The position numbers were made by a program, and so were the translations under genes. Positions 43,087-51,393 of a stretch of DNA of 64,000 nt are shown here, one piece after another. The notes beneath the pieces are model-generated. The model was not told where the DNA came from and ran no database searches. It worked only from the letters and a program-made list of their open reading frames with translations. The DNA lies in NCBI RefSeq assembly GCF_036017035.1, contig NZ_JAYXHS010000001.1, forward strand, positions 1,426,001-1,490,000. The letters are read 5' to 3'. The stretch comes from Viridibacterium silvisoli. Its GTDB lineage: Bacteria; Pseudomonadota; Gammaproteobacteria; Burkholderiales; Rhodocyclaceae. Each line of letters starts with the position of its first letter. The first letter of the stretch is position 1.

Positions 43087-44524
43087 AGCGCGCCAGCGTG
43101 GCCTCGCGCGCTTGCGCGTGGTCGACGATGGGCGCGGCATAGTCCCTGCCGATCACCACGCCCACACTCTCCTGCAACGCTGCAGGCATTTTCCATGGGG
43201 CGTGGATGTACTTCTCCGGCACGTCCTTCAGCTCCGGCAGATAGCGCCGGATGAACTTGCCCAGCGCGTCGAAGCGCTCCGATTGCGTCACCGGGTTGAA
43301 GATGCGGAAGTAGGGCTGGGCGTCGCAGCCGGTCGATGCGGCCCATTGCCAGCCACCGTTGTTGGCGGCGAGATCGTAGTCGTTCAGGTGCTCGGCGAAA
43401 TAACGCTCGCCGCGCAGCCAGTGGATGCCGAGATCCTTGGTGAGGAAGCTGGCGACTATCATGCGCAGCCGGTTGTGCATGAAGCCGGTCTGGTTGATCT
43501 GGCGCATTGCCGCATCGACGATGGGGTAGCCGGTGCGCGCCTCGCACCAGGTGGCAAACAACTCATCGGCGGCCTTGCCGGTCTCCCAGCGGATGTCGTC
43601 GTATTCGGCCTTCCACGCATGCTCCACGACATGCGGATGGTGATACAGGATCTGGTGATAGAAATCGCGCCAGATCAGTTCCGACAACCAGGTCTCGGCG
43701 CCTGCGCCGCCGCGCTGATGTGCATGACGTGCGAGTTCGCGGATGCTCACCGTGCCGAAGCGCAGATGCGTCGACAGATACGACACGCCCTTCACCGCCG
43801 GGAAATCGCGCGCGTCCTTGTAGTCATTCATGCGCTCAGTGAAATCATCGAACAGCTCGGCGCCACCACTCATGCCGCATTTCATGCGTAGCGTGCCGAG
43901 ATTGCTGGTTTCAAAGCCCAGCTCGGCCAGGGTCGGCACGCCCCTGGCCTGTGGTGCTGCGCGCAGCTGTGCAATGTGGTTGCCGACGGGATAGGAGCGC
44001 AGGTAGAAGTCATTGACGGTGCGTAGCCAGGCGTTCTTGTAGGCTGTGAACACGCCAAAAGGCTTGCCGGCTTGAGTCAGTACCTCGTCGCGTTCGAAGA
44101 TCACCTGGTCTTTGAAGTCGCTGAAGGCAATGTCCAGTGCGGCCAGTCGACGTGCTACCTCGGCATCACGCTCGACGGCCTGCGGCTCGTAGTCGCGATT
44201 GGTATAGACCGCGCTCACCTCGAGCTGGGCGGCCAGCCGGGGGATCTCCTTGCGTGCCGGGCCGTGGCAAACCACCAGTGCGCCGCCTTGCTGGCGCAGG
44301 GCTGCATCAAGCTCGACGAGGCTTGCGCGGATGAATTCCACGCGGCGGTCTGTGCGACTCGGCAGCGTGTCGAGAATGTCCGTGTCGAAGACGAAGGCGC
44401 AGAACACCGTGTCGTGATCGCGCAGGGCGTGATACAGGGCGGCGTGGTCGAAATTGCGCAGGTCGCGACGAAACCAGACGAGTGCGCTGCTGGCGGGCTG
44501 ATTTTTCCGGATCATCGTTGGCAT
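43064..44524 (-). CDS. phrB: Deoxyribodipyrimidine photolyase
   Basis: 486 aa DNA-repair flavoenzyme that splits cyclobutane pyrimidine dimers with blue light. The N-terminal antenna domain starts SALVWFRRDLRNFDHAALYHAL; the FAD domain carries LRFGTVSIRELAR, WLSELIWRDFYHQILYHHPHVV, RTGYPIVDAAMRQINQTGFMHNRLRMIVASF, and WQWAASTGCDAQPYFRIFNP, the class I CPD photolyase set with the conserved Trp residues. The ATG at 44524 or 44515 (MIRKNQ) are both possible starts; a longer upstream frame is rejected. It overlaps the receiver gene at its 3' end and is divergent from yqgE. Confidence 0.95.
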   Translation of the reverse strand: MPTMIRKNQPASSALVWFRRDLRNFDHAALYHALRDHDTVFCAFVFDTDILDTLPSRTDRRVEFIRASLVELDAALRQQGGALVVCHGPARKEIPRLAAQLEVSAVYTNRDYEPQAVERDAEVARRLAALDIAFSDFKDQVIFERDEVLTQAGKPFGVFTAYKNAWLRTVNDFYLRSYPVGNHIAQLRAAPQARGVPTLAELGFETSNLGTLRMKCGMSGGAELFDDFTERMNDYKDARDFPAVKGVSYLSTHLRFGTVSIRELARHAHQRGGAGAETWLSELIWRDFYHQILYHHPHVVEHAWKAEYDDIRWETGKAADELFATWCEARTGYPIVDAAMRQINQTGFMHNRLRMIVASFLTKDLGIHWLRGERYFAEHLNDYDLAANNGGWQWAASTGCDAQPYFRIFNPVTQSERFDALGKFIRRYLPELKDVPEKYIHAPWKMPAALQESVGVVIGRDYAAPIVDHAQAREATLARFKLRDRS

Positions 44525-44676
44525 TGTGAGGGCTGACGCGGCTGGCACGACAGGATTGGAGTCGCTACCGCTGTCAGTACGCAGGCGCGCGGCGACTGGA
44601 TGCGCGCAGGCGGCCGGGCTGGCATCAAAGGGCGGCGACCAATGCATCCAGCCGGACATCCGGCTACAATACGCAG

Positions 44677-45237
44677 GTGCAAAACGTCAATCTCACCCAT
44701 CATTTCCTCATCGCGATGCCTGCGATGGAGGATCCCGATTTCACCCGCTCGCTCGTCTATGTGGCTGAACACAATGACGAAGGCGCGCTGGGCGTGGTCA
44801 TCAACCGGCCGATCGATCTCACCGTCGAAGGCTTGTTCGAGCGCGTAGACATCCCGTTCGACATCAAGTCGCTGGCCGACGAGCCGATCTACTTCGGCGG
44901 CCCGGTGCAGACCGACCGCGGCTTCGTGTTGCATCGGCCTATCGGTGAGTGGCAGTCCAGCCTCAAGGTCAACGGCGATATCGCCCTGACCAGCTCCAAG
45001 GACATCCTGCAGGCGCTGGGCACCTCTGGCGATCCGTCGGAAGTGCTGATCACCCTCGGCTATTCCGGTTGGGGCGCAGGCCAGCTCGAAGAAGAACTGG
45101 CGCAGAACGCCTGGCTTACCGTGCCGGCCGACGCCGAGATCATCTTCGCGCTGCCGCCTGACGAGCGCCTGACCGCCGCCATGCAACTGCTCGGCGTCGA
45201 TTTCACGAATCTCTCCGACGTCGCAGGACACGCATAG
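44677..45237 (+). CDS. yqgE: YqgE/AlgH family protein
   Basis: 186 aa. VNLTHHFLIAMPAMEDPDFTRSLVYVAEHNDEGALGVVINRPI is the textbook YqgE start, and YFGGPVQTDRGFVLH and GYSGWGAGQLEEEL complete the family. The start is GTG at 44677. TACAAT (44665-44670) lies only 7 nt upstream, so a transcript from it might be nearly leaderless; no Shine-Dalgarno is visible. First gene of yqgE-yqgF-pyrR-pyrB-pyrC'. Function is unsettled. Confidence 0.93.
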   Translation: MQNVNLTHHFLIAMPAMEDPDFTRSLVYVAEHNDEGALGVVINRPIDLTVEGLFERVDIPFDIKSLADEPIYFGGPVQTDRGFVLHRPIGEWQSSLKVNGDIALTSSKDILQALGTSGDPSEVLITLGYSGWGAGQLEEELAQNAWLTVPADAEIIFALPPDERLTAAMQLLGVDFTNLSDVAGHA

Positions 45238-45241
45238 CGCG

Positions 45242-45706
45242 ATGGCAACACTGCTTGGTTTCGACTTCGGCACCGCACGCATCGGGGTAGCTGTTGGCGA
45301 AACGGAGAGTGGACTGGCCCAGCCGCTCATCGTCATCAACAGCGAAGCCAATGATGTGCGCTTCGGCGAGATCGGCAAGCTGATCGCTGAATGGAAGCCG
45401 ACGAAACTCGTCGTCGGCATGCCGGCCACCGAAGATGGCAGCGAGCATGCGATGGCGCCACGCTGCCGCCGCTTCGCCAATCAGCTTCACGGACGCTTCT
45501 CGCTGCCGGTCGAATTCTTTGACGAAAGTCTGAGTTCGGCCGAAGCGGAAGACATGTTGCGCGAAGCAGGAGGAAAATACGGCGACTGGCGCGAGCGCAA
45601 ACGCATCCTCGACGCTGTGGCCGCGCAGCGCATCCTGCAGAGTTATCTGGATACCCACGCAAGTACATACGCAAACACTCCGGGGCATCACCATGGAACT
45701 ACCTGA
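45242..45706 (+). CDS. yqgF: YqgF/RuvX family putative pre-16S rRNA nuclease
   Basis: 154 aa RNase H-like fold. The N-terminal acid motif GFDFGTARIGVAVG and later KLVVGMPATEDGSE, DESLSSAEAEDML and LDAVAAQRILQSYLD are intact, with the catalytic acids in place. YqgF is implicated in 16S rRNA 5' processing. It is 4 bp downstream of yqgE and overlaps pyrR by 14 bp, indicating coupling. The last 14 residues after SYLDTH vary in the family. Confidence 0.93.
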   Translation: MATLLGFDFGTARIGVAVGETESGLAQPLIVINSEANDVRFGEIGKLIAEWKPTKLVVGMPATEDGSEHAMAPRCRRFANQLHGRFSLPVEFFDESLSSAEAEDMLREAGGKYGDWRERKRILDAVAAQRILQSYLDTHASTYANTPGHHHGTT

Positions 45707-46196
45707 CGCAAGCAGCCTGTGCGAGCAACTCGCCGCGCAGATACGCCCGCATCTCACGCCCGACACGGCACTCATCGGCATTCACACCGGGGGTGTCTGG
45801 CTCGCCGAGAAGCTGCATGCCGCGCTGGGCGTTGCCGAGCCGCTCGGCACCATCGACGTGGCTTTCTATCGCGACGACTTCGGTTCGCGCGGCCTGCACG
45901 CGCGGCCACGCAAGAGCGACATCCCGTTCGATATCGACGGCCGCCCGCTGATCCTCGTCGATGACGTGCTCTACACCGGCCGCACCACGCGCGCGGCGCT
46001 CAACGAACTCTTCGACTACGGTCGCCCCGGCCGTGTCGATCTGGCGGTGCTGGTCGATCGTGGCGAGCGTCAACTGCCGATCTCGCCGCGCTACTGCCCG
46101 CTGACCCTGACCGACCCCTTGCCTGCCGACTCACGCCTGCGCCTGTCGCGCACGGAGGCTGGCGAACTCTCCCTGAGGATCATCACGAATGCCTAA
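45693..46196 (+). CDS. pyrR: PyrR bifunctional pyr regulator / uracil phosphoribosyltransferase
   Basis: 167 aa type I phosphoribosyltransferase. PRPP-binding motif is PLILVDDVLYTGRTTRAALNEL; earlier IGIHTGGVWLAEKL and DVAFYRDDFGSRG match PyrR. In Gram-positives PyrR binds pyr mRNA; in proteobacteria its role is less clear, and I see no anti-antiterminator in the leader. Overlaps yqgF by 14 bp and pyrB by 8 bp, fixing it firmly in the operon. Confidence 0.92.
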   Translation: MELPDASSLCEQLAAQIRPHLTPDTALIGIHTGGVWLAEKLHAALGVAEPLGTIDVAFYRDDFGSRGLHARPRKSDIPFDIDGRPLILVDDVLYTGRTTRAALNELFDYGRPGRVDLAVLVDRGERQLPISPRYCPLTLTDPLPADSRLRLSRTEAGELSLRIITNA

Positions 46197-47160
46197 TCCC
46201 GGTCGCAATCCGCAGCTGACCAAGAACGGCGAGTTGCAGCATCTGCTGACGCTGGATGGCTTGCCCAAGGCCATCCTCGAGCAGATCCTCGACATTGCCG
46301 AACCCTTCACCGAAGTCGCCGAGCGCGAAGTAAAGAAGCTGCCGCTATTGCGCGGCAAGAGCGTGTTCAACGTGTTCTTCGAGAACAGCACGCGCACGCG
46401 CACGACTTTCGAGATTGCCGCCAAGCGCCTGTCCGCCGACGTCATCAATCTCAACGTGTCGACCAGCTCGACGAGCAAGGGCGAGACCCTGCTCGACACG
46501 GTCGACAATCTCGTCGCCATGGGCGCCGACATGTTCGTCGTGCGCCATGCTTCGAGCGGCGCGCCTTACCTGATGGCCGAGCACCTGCGCGCCACCAATC
46601 GCGATCACATCTCGGTCGTGAATGCCGGTGATGGACGCCATGCGCACCCTACGCAGGGGCTGCTCGACATGTACACCATCCGCCACTACAAGAAAGACTT
46701 CACCAATCTCGTCGTGGCGGTCGTGGGCGACGTGTTGCACTCGCGCGTGGCGCGCTCCGAGATCGCCGCACTGACCACGCTGGGCGTGCCTGAAGTGCGC
46801 GTGATCGGACCGAAAACCCTGCTGCCGACCGATGTCGAACGTATGGGCGTGCGCGTCTTCCACGACATGAACGAAGGCCTCAAAGGCGTCGACGTTGTGA
46901 TGATGCTGCGCTTGCAGAACGAACGCATGCAGGGCGCGCTGCTGCCATCGAGCCAGGAGTATTTCAAGGTGTGGGGCCTGACGCCGGAGAAGCTCGCACT
47001 CGCCAAGCCGGACGCCATCGTGCTGCATCCCGGCCCGATGAACCGTGGCGTCGAAATCGATTCCGCCGTTGCCGATGGCCAGCACGCTGTCATATTGCCG
47101 CAGGTCACTTTCGGTATCGCCGTGCGCATGGCGGTGATGAGCATGCTGGCAGGGGGCTGA
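46189..47160 (+). CDS. pyrB: Aspartate carbamoyltransferase catalytic subunit PyrB
   Basis: 323 aa. Carbamoyl-phosphate site FENSTRTRTTFEIA and STSKGETLLDT, aspartate site HPTQGLLDMYTI and the HPGPMNRGVEID end are all intact, so the second step of pyrimidine synthesis is active. It overlaps pyrR by 8 bp, and the noncatalytic dihydroorotase homologue follows 5 bp downstream. In pseudomonads such PyrB and PyrC' form one dodecameric complex, and a class A ATCase is likely here; pyrI is absent from the locus. Confidence 0.95.
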   Translation: MPNPGRNPQLTKNGELQHLLTLDGLPKAILEQILDIAEPFTEVAEREVKKLPLLRGKSVFNVFFENSTRTRTTFEIAAKRLSADVINLNVSTSSTSKGETLLDTVDNLVAMGADMFVVRHASSGAPYLMAEHLRATNRDHISVVNAGDGRHAHPTQGLLDMYTIRHYKKDFTNLVVAVVGDVLHSRVARSEIAALTTLGVPEVRVIGPKTLLPTDVERMGVRVFHDMNEGLKGVDVVMMLRLQNERMQGALLPSSQEYFKVWGLTPEKLALAKPDAIVLHPGPMNRGVEIDSAVADGQHAVILPQVTFGIAVRMAVMSMLAGG

Positions 47161-47165
47161 GAAGA

Positions 47166-48452
47166 ATGAACATCCATATCAAGAACGGCCGCGTCATCGA
47201 CCCGGCCAACAAGATCGACGCACGACAGGATCTCTTCATCACCGACGACAAGATTGTCGCCGTGGGCTCCGCGCCTGCAAGCTTCAACGCAGACCGCGTC
47301 ATCGATGCGACGGGCCTGATCGTCGCGCCCGGCCTCATCGATCTTGCCGCACGTTTGCGTGAGCCCGGCTTCGAATACCGCGCCACGCTGGAGTCAGAAA
47401 TGGAGGCTGCGATGGCGGGTGGTATCACCAGTCTCGCCTGCCCGCCGGACACCGATCCTGTGCTCGATGAGCCGGGTCTCGTCGAGATGCTGTGCTTCCG
47501 CGCGAAGAATCTCAACTGCGCGCACGTCTATCCCGTTGGCGCGCTGACGGTTGGCCTGAAGGGTCAGAGCATCACCGAAATGGCCGAGCTGGTCGAAGCG
47601 GGTTGCGTGGCTTTCAGCCAGGCGAACACGCCACTGGTGGATACGCAAGTCCTGCTGCGCGCCATGCAGTACGCGGCGACCTTCGGTTTCCGCGTGTGGC
47701 TGCAGCCGACCGACCCCTTCCTTGGCAAGGGCGGCATGGCCCACGATGGCGAGATGGCTTCGCGCATGGGGCTTACCGGCATCCCGGTCGAGGCGGAAAC
47801 CGTGGCGCTCGCGACGCACCTCAAGCTGGCGCAGGCCACGGGCGTCAAGCTGCACGTTACGCGCCTGTCCTCGGCAGCCGGGCTGGCCTTGATCGACGAG
47901 GCGCGCGCTGCCGGCGTCGATGTGACCTGCGATGTCGCCGCGCACCATCTGCACCTGTGCGATATCGACATCGGTTACTTCAATCCCTTGTGTCACATGG
48001 AGCCGCCGCTGCGCAGCCAGCGCGACCGCGATGCGCTGAGTGCCGGCCTCGCAGATGGGCGCATCAATGCCGTGTGCTCCGATCACACGCCGGTCGATGA
48101 CGATGCAAAGCAGATGCCTTTCGGTGAGTCCGAAGTCGGTGCGACCGGGCTGGAGTTGCTCCTGCCGCTCACGCTCAAGTGGGCACGCGACAACAAGGTA
48201 CCCTTGCCCGATGCGCTGGCGCGCATCACGGCGGATGCTGCCGGCATCATGGGCATCACCAAGGGCGGCCACCTCGGAGTCGGTGCGCGCGCCGATGTGT
48301 GTGTGTTCGACGCGGATGCCGAGCGCATCATTACGCGCGCCACGCTGAAGAGCCAGGGGAAGAACACGCCGTTCCTCGGCATGCCTTTACCGGGCATTAC
48401 GCGATTCACGCTGGTTGAAGGCCGCGTGATGTTTGAGAGCGACGCGCAATAG
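47166..48452 (+). CDS. pyrX: Noncatalytic dihydroorotase homologue PyrC' (PyrX)
   Basis: 428 aa, type I dihydroorotase fold. The metal site HxH that should read DLHxHLREPG is DLAARLREPG (Ala61, Arg63), and the later carboxylate motif is GCVAFSQANTP, so the zinc site is lost. Other conserved segments remain (HVTRLSSAAGLALI, SDHTPVDDDAKQMPF, GHLGVGARADVCVFD). This pattern matches PyrC' of Pseudomonas, a structural partner of PyrB, so an active dihydroorotase must be elsewhere. Gap to pyrB is 5 bp. A terminator follows. Confidence 0.9.
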   Translation: MNIHIKNGRVIDPANKIDARQDLFITDDKIVAVGSAPASFNADRVIDATGLIVAPGLIDLAARLREPGFEYRATLESEMEAAMAGGITSLACPPDTDPVLDEPGLVEMLCFRAKNLNCAHVYPVGALTVGLKGQSITEMAELVEAGCVAFSQANTPLVDTQVLLRAMQYAATFGFRVWLQPTDPFLGKGGMAHDGEMASRMGLTGIPVEAETVALATHLKLAQATGVKLHVTRLSSAAGLALIDEARAAGVDVTCDVAAHHLHLCDIDIGYFNPLCHMEPPLRSQRDRDALSAGLADGRINAVCSDHTPVDDDAKQMPFGESEVGATGLELLLPLTLKWARDNKVPLPDALARITADAAGIMGITKGGHLGVGARADVCVFDADAERIITRATLKSQGKNTPFLGMPLPGITRFTLVEGRVMFESDAQ

Positions 48453-48472
48453 ATCCGTAGTGGTACTCAAAG

Positions 48473-48504
48473 AAATGGCGCGGAATTTTCCGCGCCATTT
48501 TTTT
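48473..48504. terminator. Rho-independent terminator of the pyr operon
   Basis: AAATGGCGCGGAA (48473-48485) pairs with TTCCGCGCCATTT (48488-48500) and is followed by a run of T, giving a strong terminator 21 bp after the pyrC' stop. A-rich left flank means it could also serve the opposing gene, whose stop is at 48543. Confidence 0.93.
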
Positions 48505-48542
48505 GTTCTCAACGCACCCGTTCGTGCGTTGATCGACATGAT

Positions 48543-48851
48543 TTACATGCGATGCAACTCGTGCACGTCGTGACGCTGCTCGATGCGATGGCGATGCAGG
48601 GAGACGTACTGGCGATGCATGTCACGGCGGATCTGGGCCACACGCTTGTAGTCACGGGCCTGTTCGGCGCGATGCAGTTCGTAGCGACTGTGCATCAGCG
48701 CGCGATGATCGAGCTCGATACGGCGATTGTTCTGGCGCACTTCAGTGCGCACATGCGGTGTTGCAACAGGAGGGTGAGCCGGCTGCGCGGCAGCGGCCAG
48801 GCCGGATGTTGTGACGAGGGCAATGGTGGCAATCTTTTGAACGAGATTCAT
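48543..48851 (-). CDS. Small exported His/Arg-rich protein
   Basis: 102 aa from the ATG at 48851, which has CAGGAGAC about 8 bp upstream. Signal peptide (IATIALVTTSGLAAAAQPA) and a mature part rich in Arg, His and Glu (RNDIEL-type repeats such as RYELHRAEQARDYKRVAQIRRDMHRQY), probably an alpha-helical periplasmic protein. I do not recognise a family; the helical His-rich character resembles small metal or stress-linked proteins only loosely. It stands alone; the 250 bp upstream show nothing. Confidence 0.65.
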   Translation of the reverse strand: MNLVQKIATIALVTTSGLAAAAQPAHPPVATPHVRTEVRQNNRRIELDHRALMHSRYELHRAEQARDYKRVAQIRRDMHRQYVSLHRHRIEQRHDVHELHRM

Positions 48852-49101
48852 GGTGCGTCTCCTGGGTCCGGGGCGTTCGCACGATTGCGTCGCCCATGAC
48901 CGAACAACGCGGGCACGTTCGCAAGCGACGACGCGTGATTGCAAGCAGATGTAATCGCGTTTGCAGATTCCATACAAATGGCGAGACGTAATGCGCCGGC
49001 AACGAAAAAGCGCGAGGCGTGCCCGCGATGGATTCCTGCGCGTTCGTGCGGCGTGATGAGGAGTGGGCTGGAAACGAGTTCGCCTGAGTCGCGAGGCGCG
49101 C

Positions 49102-50559
49102 TCAGAGGCTGTTCTCGAGCTCGGCCGTGCTGCTGACGGTTTCAGGGGCGTTGACCCAGGTCAGCGCCTCTATGTGACGCGCATTGACCTTGCGAACGGT
49201 CAGGCCGATTGCCACGGCATGTTGCATGACCCGCTGCGAGTCACCGTTCTGGCTGGCCTCTGCCAGCGCGAGGAAGTTGCCCAGCGGACCCTTCTGTTCG
49301 AGCAGGGCATCACGCATGGGTGTGGGCAGATTGAGCGGGCGGATGGCGTCTTCAAGCGGTACCTTGAGTGCCACATCTAGCATCGAGAACAGGCCAAGCA
49401 CGAACAGACGACCGCAGTGCTCGTTGCTGCCGCGGTAACCCTGGCCCAGCAACTCCATGAAGCGTGCGCGTACCAGCGCGGCCTCGAGCACGGCACCGTT
49501 GCCGCCGAGACTGCCGCCCAGCATCATCAAGGTCAGCCAGCGGTCGAGTTGGGCTTGCCCCATGACCATCAAGGCCTGCTCGATGGATGAGAGCTGATGA
49601 TTGAGGCCGCGTGATGCTGCGTTGACGTAGCGCATCAGGCGATATGACATAGCCATGTCCTGCCGCAGGATGGAGGCGATCTTGCGCATGTCGGCGTCTT
49701 CGCGCACCTGGTTCACCAGCGTCGCCACGCACATGACTTCAGGCGATAGCGTGTTGCCTGTCCAGTTGCCGCGGTGGGTGATGAATCCGCCGGCGTAGCT
49801 GCTGCAGGAGAGACGCCGCATGGTCTCGAATTCTTCCATGGTGTTCACATCCCACGCGGCGCGCGGCAGTGTCGGGAAGTCGCGCCGGAGTGTGTCGACG
49901 ACGTCGGAGATCTCCATGGGCATGCGCAAGGCGATGCGCAATGCGATGCCGTCGAGCCCTGCGGCCATGCTGGCCATCCATGGTGTGCCGGCGCAGTCGT
50001 CGGCCCAGATCTGTACGCCAGCGGCGCGCAATGCGCTGATGCGTGCCAGGGTGTGCGCGTCGGCCGGCTGGTCGGCCTTGTCGGGGCTGAGCAGGATGTT
50101 GCTGCGTGCCGGCAGGCGATCGACGGCCGGATTGCGTAGAGCAGCATCGGAGAGCGGGATGACGATGCGGCGTTCACGCAGCACGGCGGAGCTGACGCTA
50201 TTGACGTGATCGATCAGCATGCGATCCATGAAGTTGCGCACGGAGCGCCCCTGCGAGCGCACGTTCTCATGCAGCTCTCCGCGCAGGGAGAATTCGTAGG
50301 CGTCGACTTCCAGGCCGTCGTTTACGACTTCGCGGCGCAGCAGTACGGGCTCTGCCTCGTCTCCCGGGGCAATCTCCGCCACTGCTTGCCTGGCCGGAGC
50401 TATCCGGGTCTGCTCAGGAGCTGCTGCGGCGCGTGGTGTGTCGAGGCTGGGCCGGGGACTGGCCGTGAGCTGCGTCGAGGGGGCGATGAAGCCATTCGCC
50501 CCAGGCCTCGCCTGGTGACCGAACAGTTTGCCGATTGCTGAAAATAGCCCACCCATCAT
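49102..50559 (-). CDS. HDOD domain signalling protein with degenerate EAL-like N-terminus
   Basis: 485 aa. After a low-complexity start (residues 15-70), residues 70-260 form an EAL-like region lacking EAL signature residues (YEFSLRG, DDCAGTPWMASMAAGLDGIALRIAL). The HDOD domain follows (about 280-430: LVNQVREDADMRKIASILRQDMAMSYRLMRYVN, SSIEQALMVMGQAQLDRWL). This EAL-HDOD layout is the YuxH type, thought to act as protein-interaction module in motility and surface control. A FliA-like promoter lies upstream. No receiver is fused. Confidence 0.88.
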   Translation of the reverse strand: MMGGLFSAIGKLFGHQARPGANGFIAPSTQLTASPRPSLDTPRAAAAPEQTRIAPARQAVAEIAPGDEAEPVLLRREVVNDGLEVDAYEFSLRGELHENVRSQGRSVRNFMDRMLIDHVNSVSSAVLRERRIVIPLSDAALRNPAVDRLPARSNILLSPDKADQPADAHTLARISALRAAGVQIWADDCAGTPWMASMAAGLDGIALRIALRMPMEISDVVDTLRRDFPTLPRAAWDVNTMEEFETMRRLSCSSYAGGFITHRGNWTGNTLSPEVMCVATLVNQVREDADMRKIASILRQDMAMSYRLMRYVNAASRGLNHQLSSIEQALMVMGQAQLDRWLTLMMLGGSLGGNGAVLEAALVRARFMELLGQGYRGSNEHCGRLFVLGLFSMLDVALKVPLEDAIRPLNLPTPMRDALLEQKGPLGNFLALAEASQNGDSQRVMQHAVAIGLTVRKVNARHIEALTWVNAPETVSSTAELENSL

Positions 50560-50607
50560 CTTGTAGTGCCCCGTCCGGCAGGTTGTTCTTGTGTGTCCCT
50601 GCAGGAC

Positions 50608-50633
50608 ATAACGGCACCCGCGACGGGTCTTTA
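50608..50633 (-). promoter_or_regulatory. Candidate FliA (sigma-28) promoter
   Basis: On the minus strand TAAAGACC, a 10-nt gap, then GCCGTTAT. The consensus is TAAA-N15-GCCGATAA; here the gap after TAAA is 14 and the -10 differs at one or two positions. It is about 50 nt upstream of the HDOD gene start (50559), a good distance. This would put the gene in the flagellar late-class regulon. Unproven. Confidence 0.45.
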
Positions 50634-50716
50634 AGGTCTCAGGCCGATGAAGGCGGCATTTGTGCTCACTTCGGTGCTTGCTTCGTCGTGCACCGTGCTA
50701 CGCCTGCGGCAGGCGC

Positions 50717-51277
50717 TCAGCCGACCAGTCGTGAGCCGCGCTTCTTGCCGCGGGTGCTGGCCGCGCTGAGCGCACTCAGGGCCGTGCCGGCAGCACCACC
50801 GTTGGCGTGGGCAATGGCGCAGGCCAGCGCGTCGGCTGCATCGGCCTGCGGGTCGCCGGCCAGCTGCAGCAAACGTTTAACCATGTGCTGCACCTGCTCC
50901 TTGTTGGCCTTGCCGTAACCGACGACGGCCTGCTTCACCTGCAGGGCGGTGTATTCCATGACGGACAGGTCGCGCGAGACAAGACCACAGATCGCCGCAC
51001 CACGTGCCTGGCCGAGCAGCAGGGTGGATTGCGGATTGACGTTGACGAAGACAATCTCGACTGCCGCTTCATTCGGCTGGTAGGTGTCGACCACTTCCTG
51101 CACGCCATGCAGGATGACCTTGAGGCGCTCGGGCAGGGTGCCGTCAGGCGAGCGGATGCAGCCGCTGGCGATGTAGGCCAGCTTGTTGCCGACCCGTTCG
51201 ATGACGCCGAAGCCGGTGACACGCAGGCCGGGGTCGATGCCGAGGATGCGGCTTGGGGGAAGTGACAGGGAAGTCAT
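50717..51277 (-). CDS. ruvC: Holliday junction resolvase RuvC
   Basis: 186 aa, RNase H-like resolvase. Catalytic acids: Asp in RILGIDPGLRVTGFG (about Asp14), Glu in AVEIVFVNVN (about Glu74), and the pair in QADAADALACAIAH (about Asp149 and Asp152), all present. Length is normal. ruvA and ruvB are not adjacent; ruvB is 46 kb away. Hence ruvC is separated from ruvAB. It is transcribed alone on the minus strand. Confidence 0.95.
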   Translation of the reverse strand: MTSLSLPPSRILGIDPGLRVTGFGVIERVGNKLAYIASGCIRSPDGTLPERLKVILHGVQEVVDTYQPNEAAVEIVFVNVNPQSTLLLGQARGAAICGLVSRDLSVMEYTALQVKQAVVGYGKANKEQVQHMVKRLLQLAGDPQADAADALACAIAHANGGAAGTALSALSAASTRGKKRGSRLVG

Positions 51278-51345
51278 GCGCGCATTCTAAGCGTTGCGGG
51301 TGTACCTGAAGAATGTCGTGGCGACGACGCTATGGTTTGATGCAA

Positions 51346-51369
51346 CAAGGCCCGCGAAAGCGGGCCTTG
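51346..51369 (-). terminator. Hairpin terminator of the PilT-like gene
   Basis: CAAGGCCCGC and GCGGGCCTTG form a perfect 10-bp stem with a GAAA/TTTC loop, 25 bp after the PilT-like stop. On the minus strand it is followed by TTGC rather than a T-run, so it may be weak or act as an end-protecting structure. It is also upstream of ruvC. Confidence 0.6.
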
Positions 51370-51393
51370 TGTCGGCGACTGTGAGAGCTCGCT

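Noticed and set aside
44665..44677. Leaderless yqgE transcript from TACAAT
   Set aside because: The -10-like box is close to the GTG, but no -35 box supports it, so it stays a remark only.
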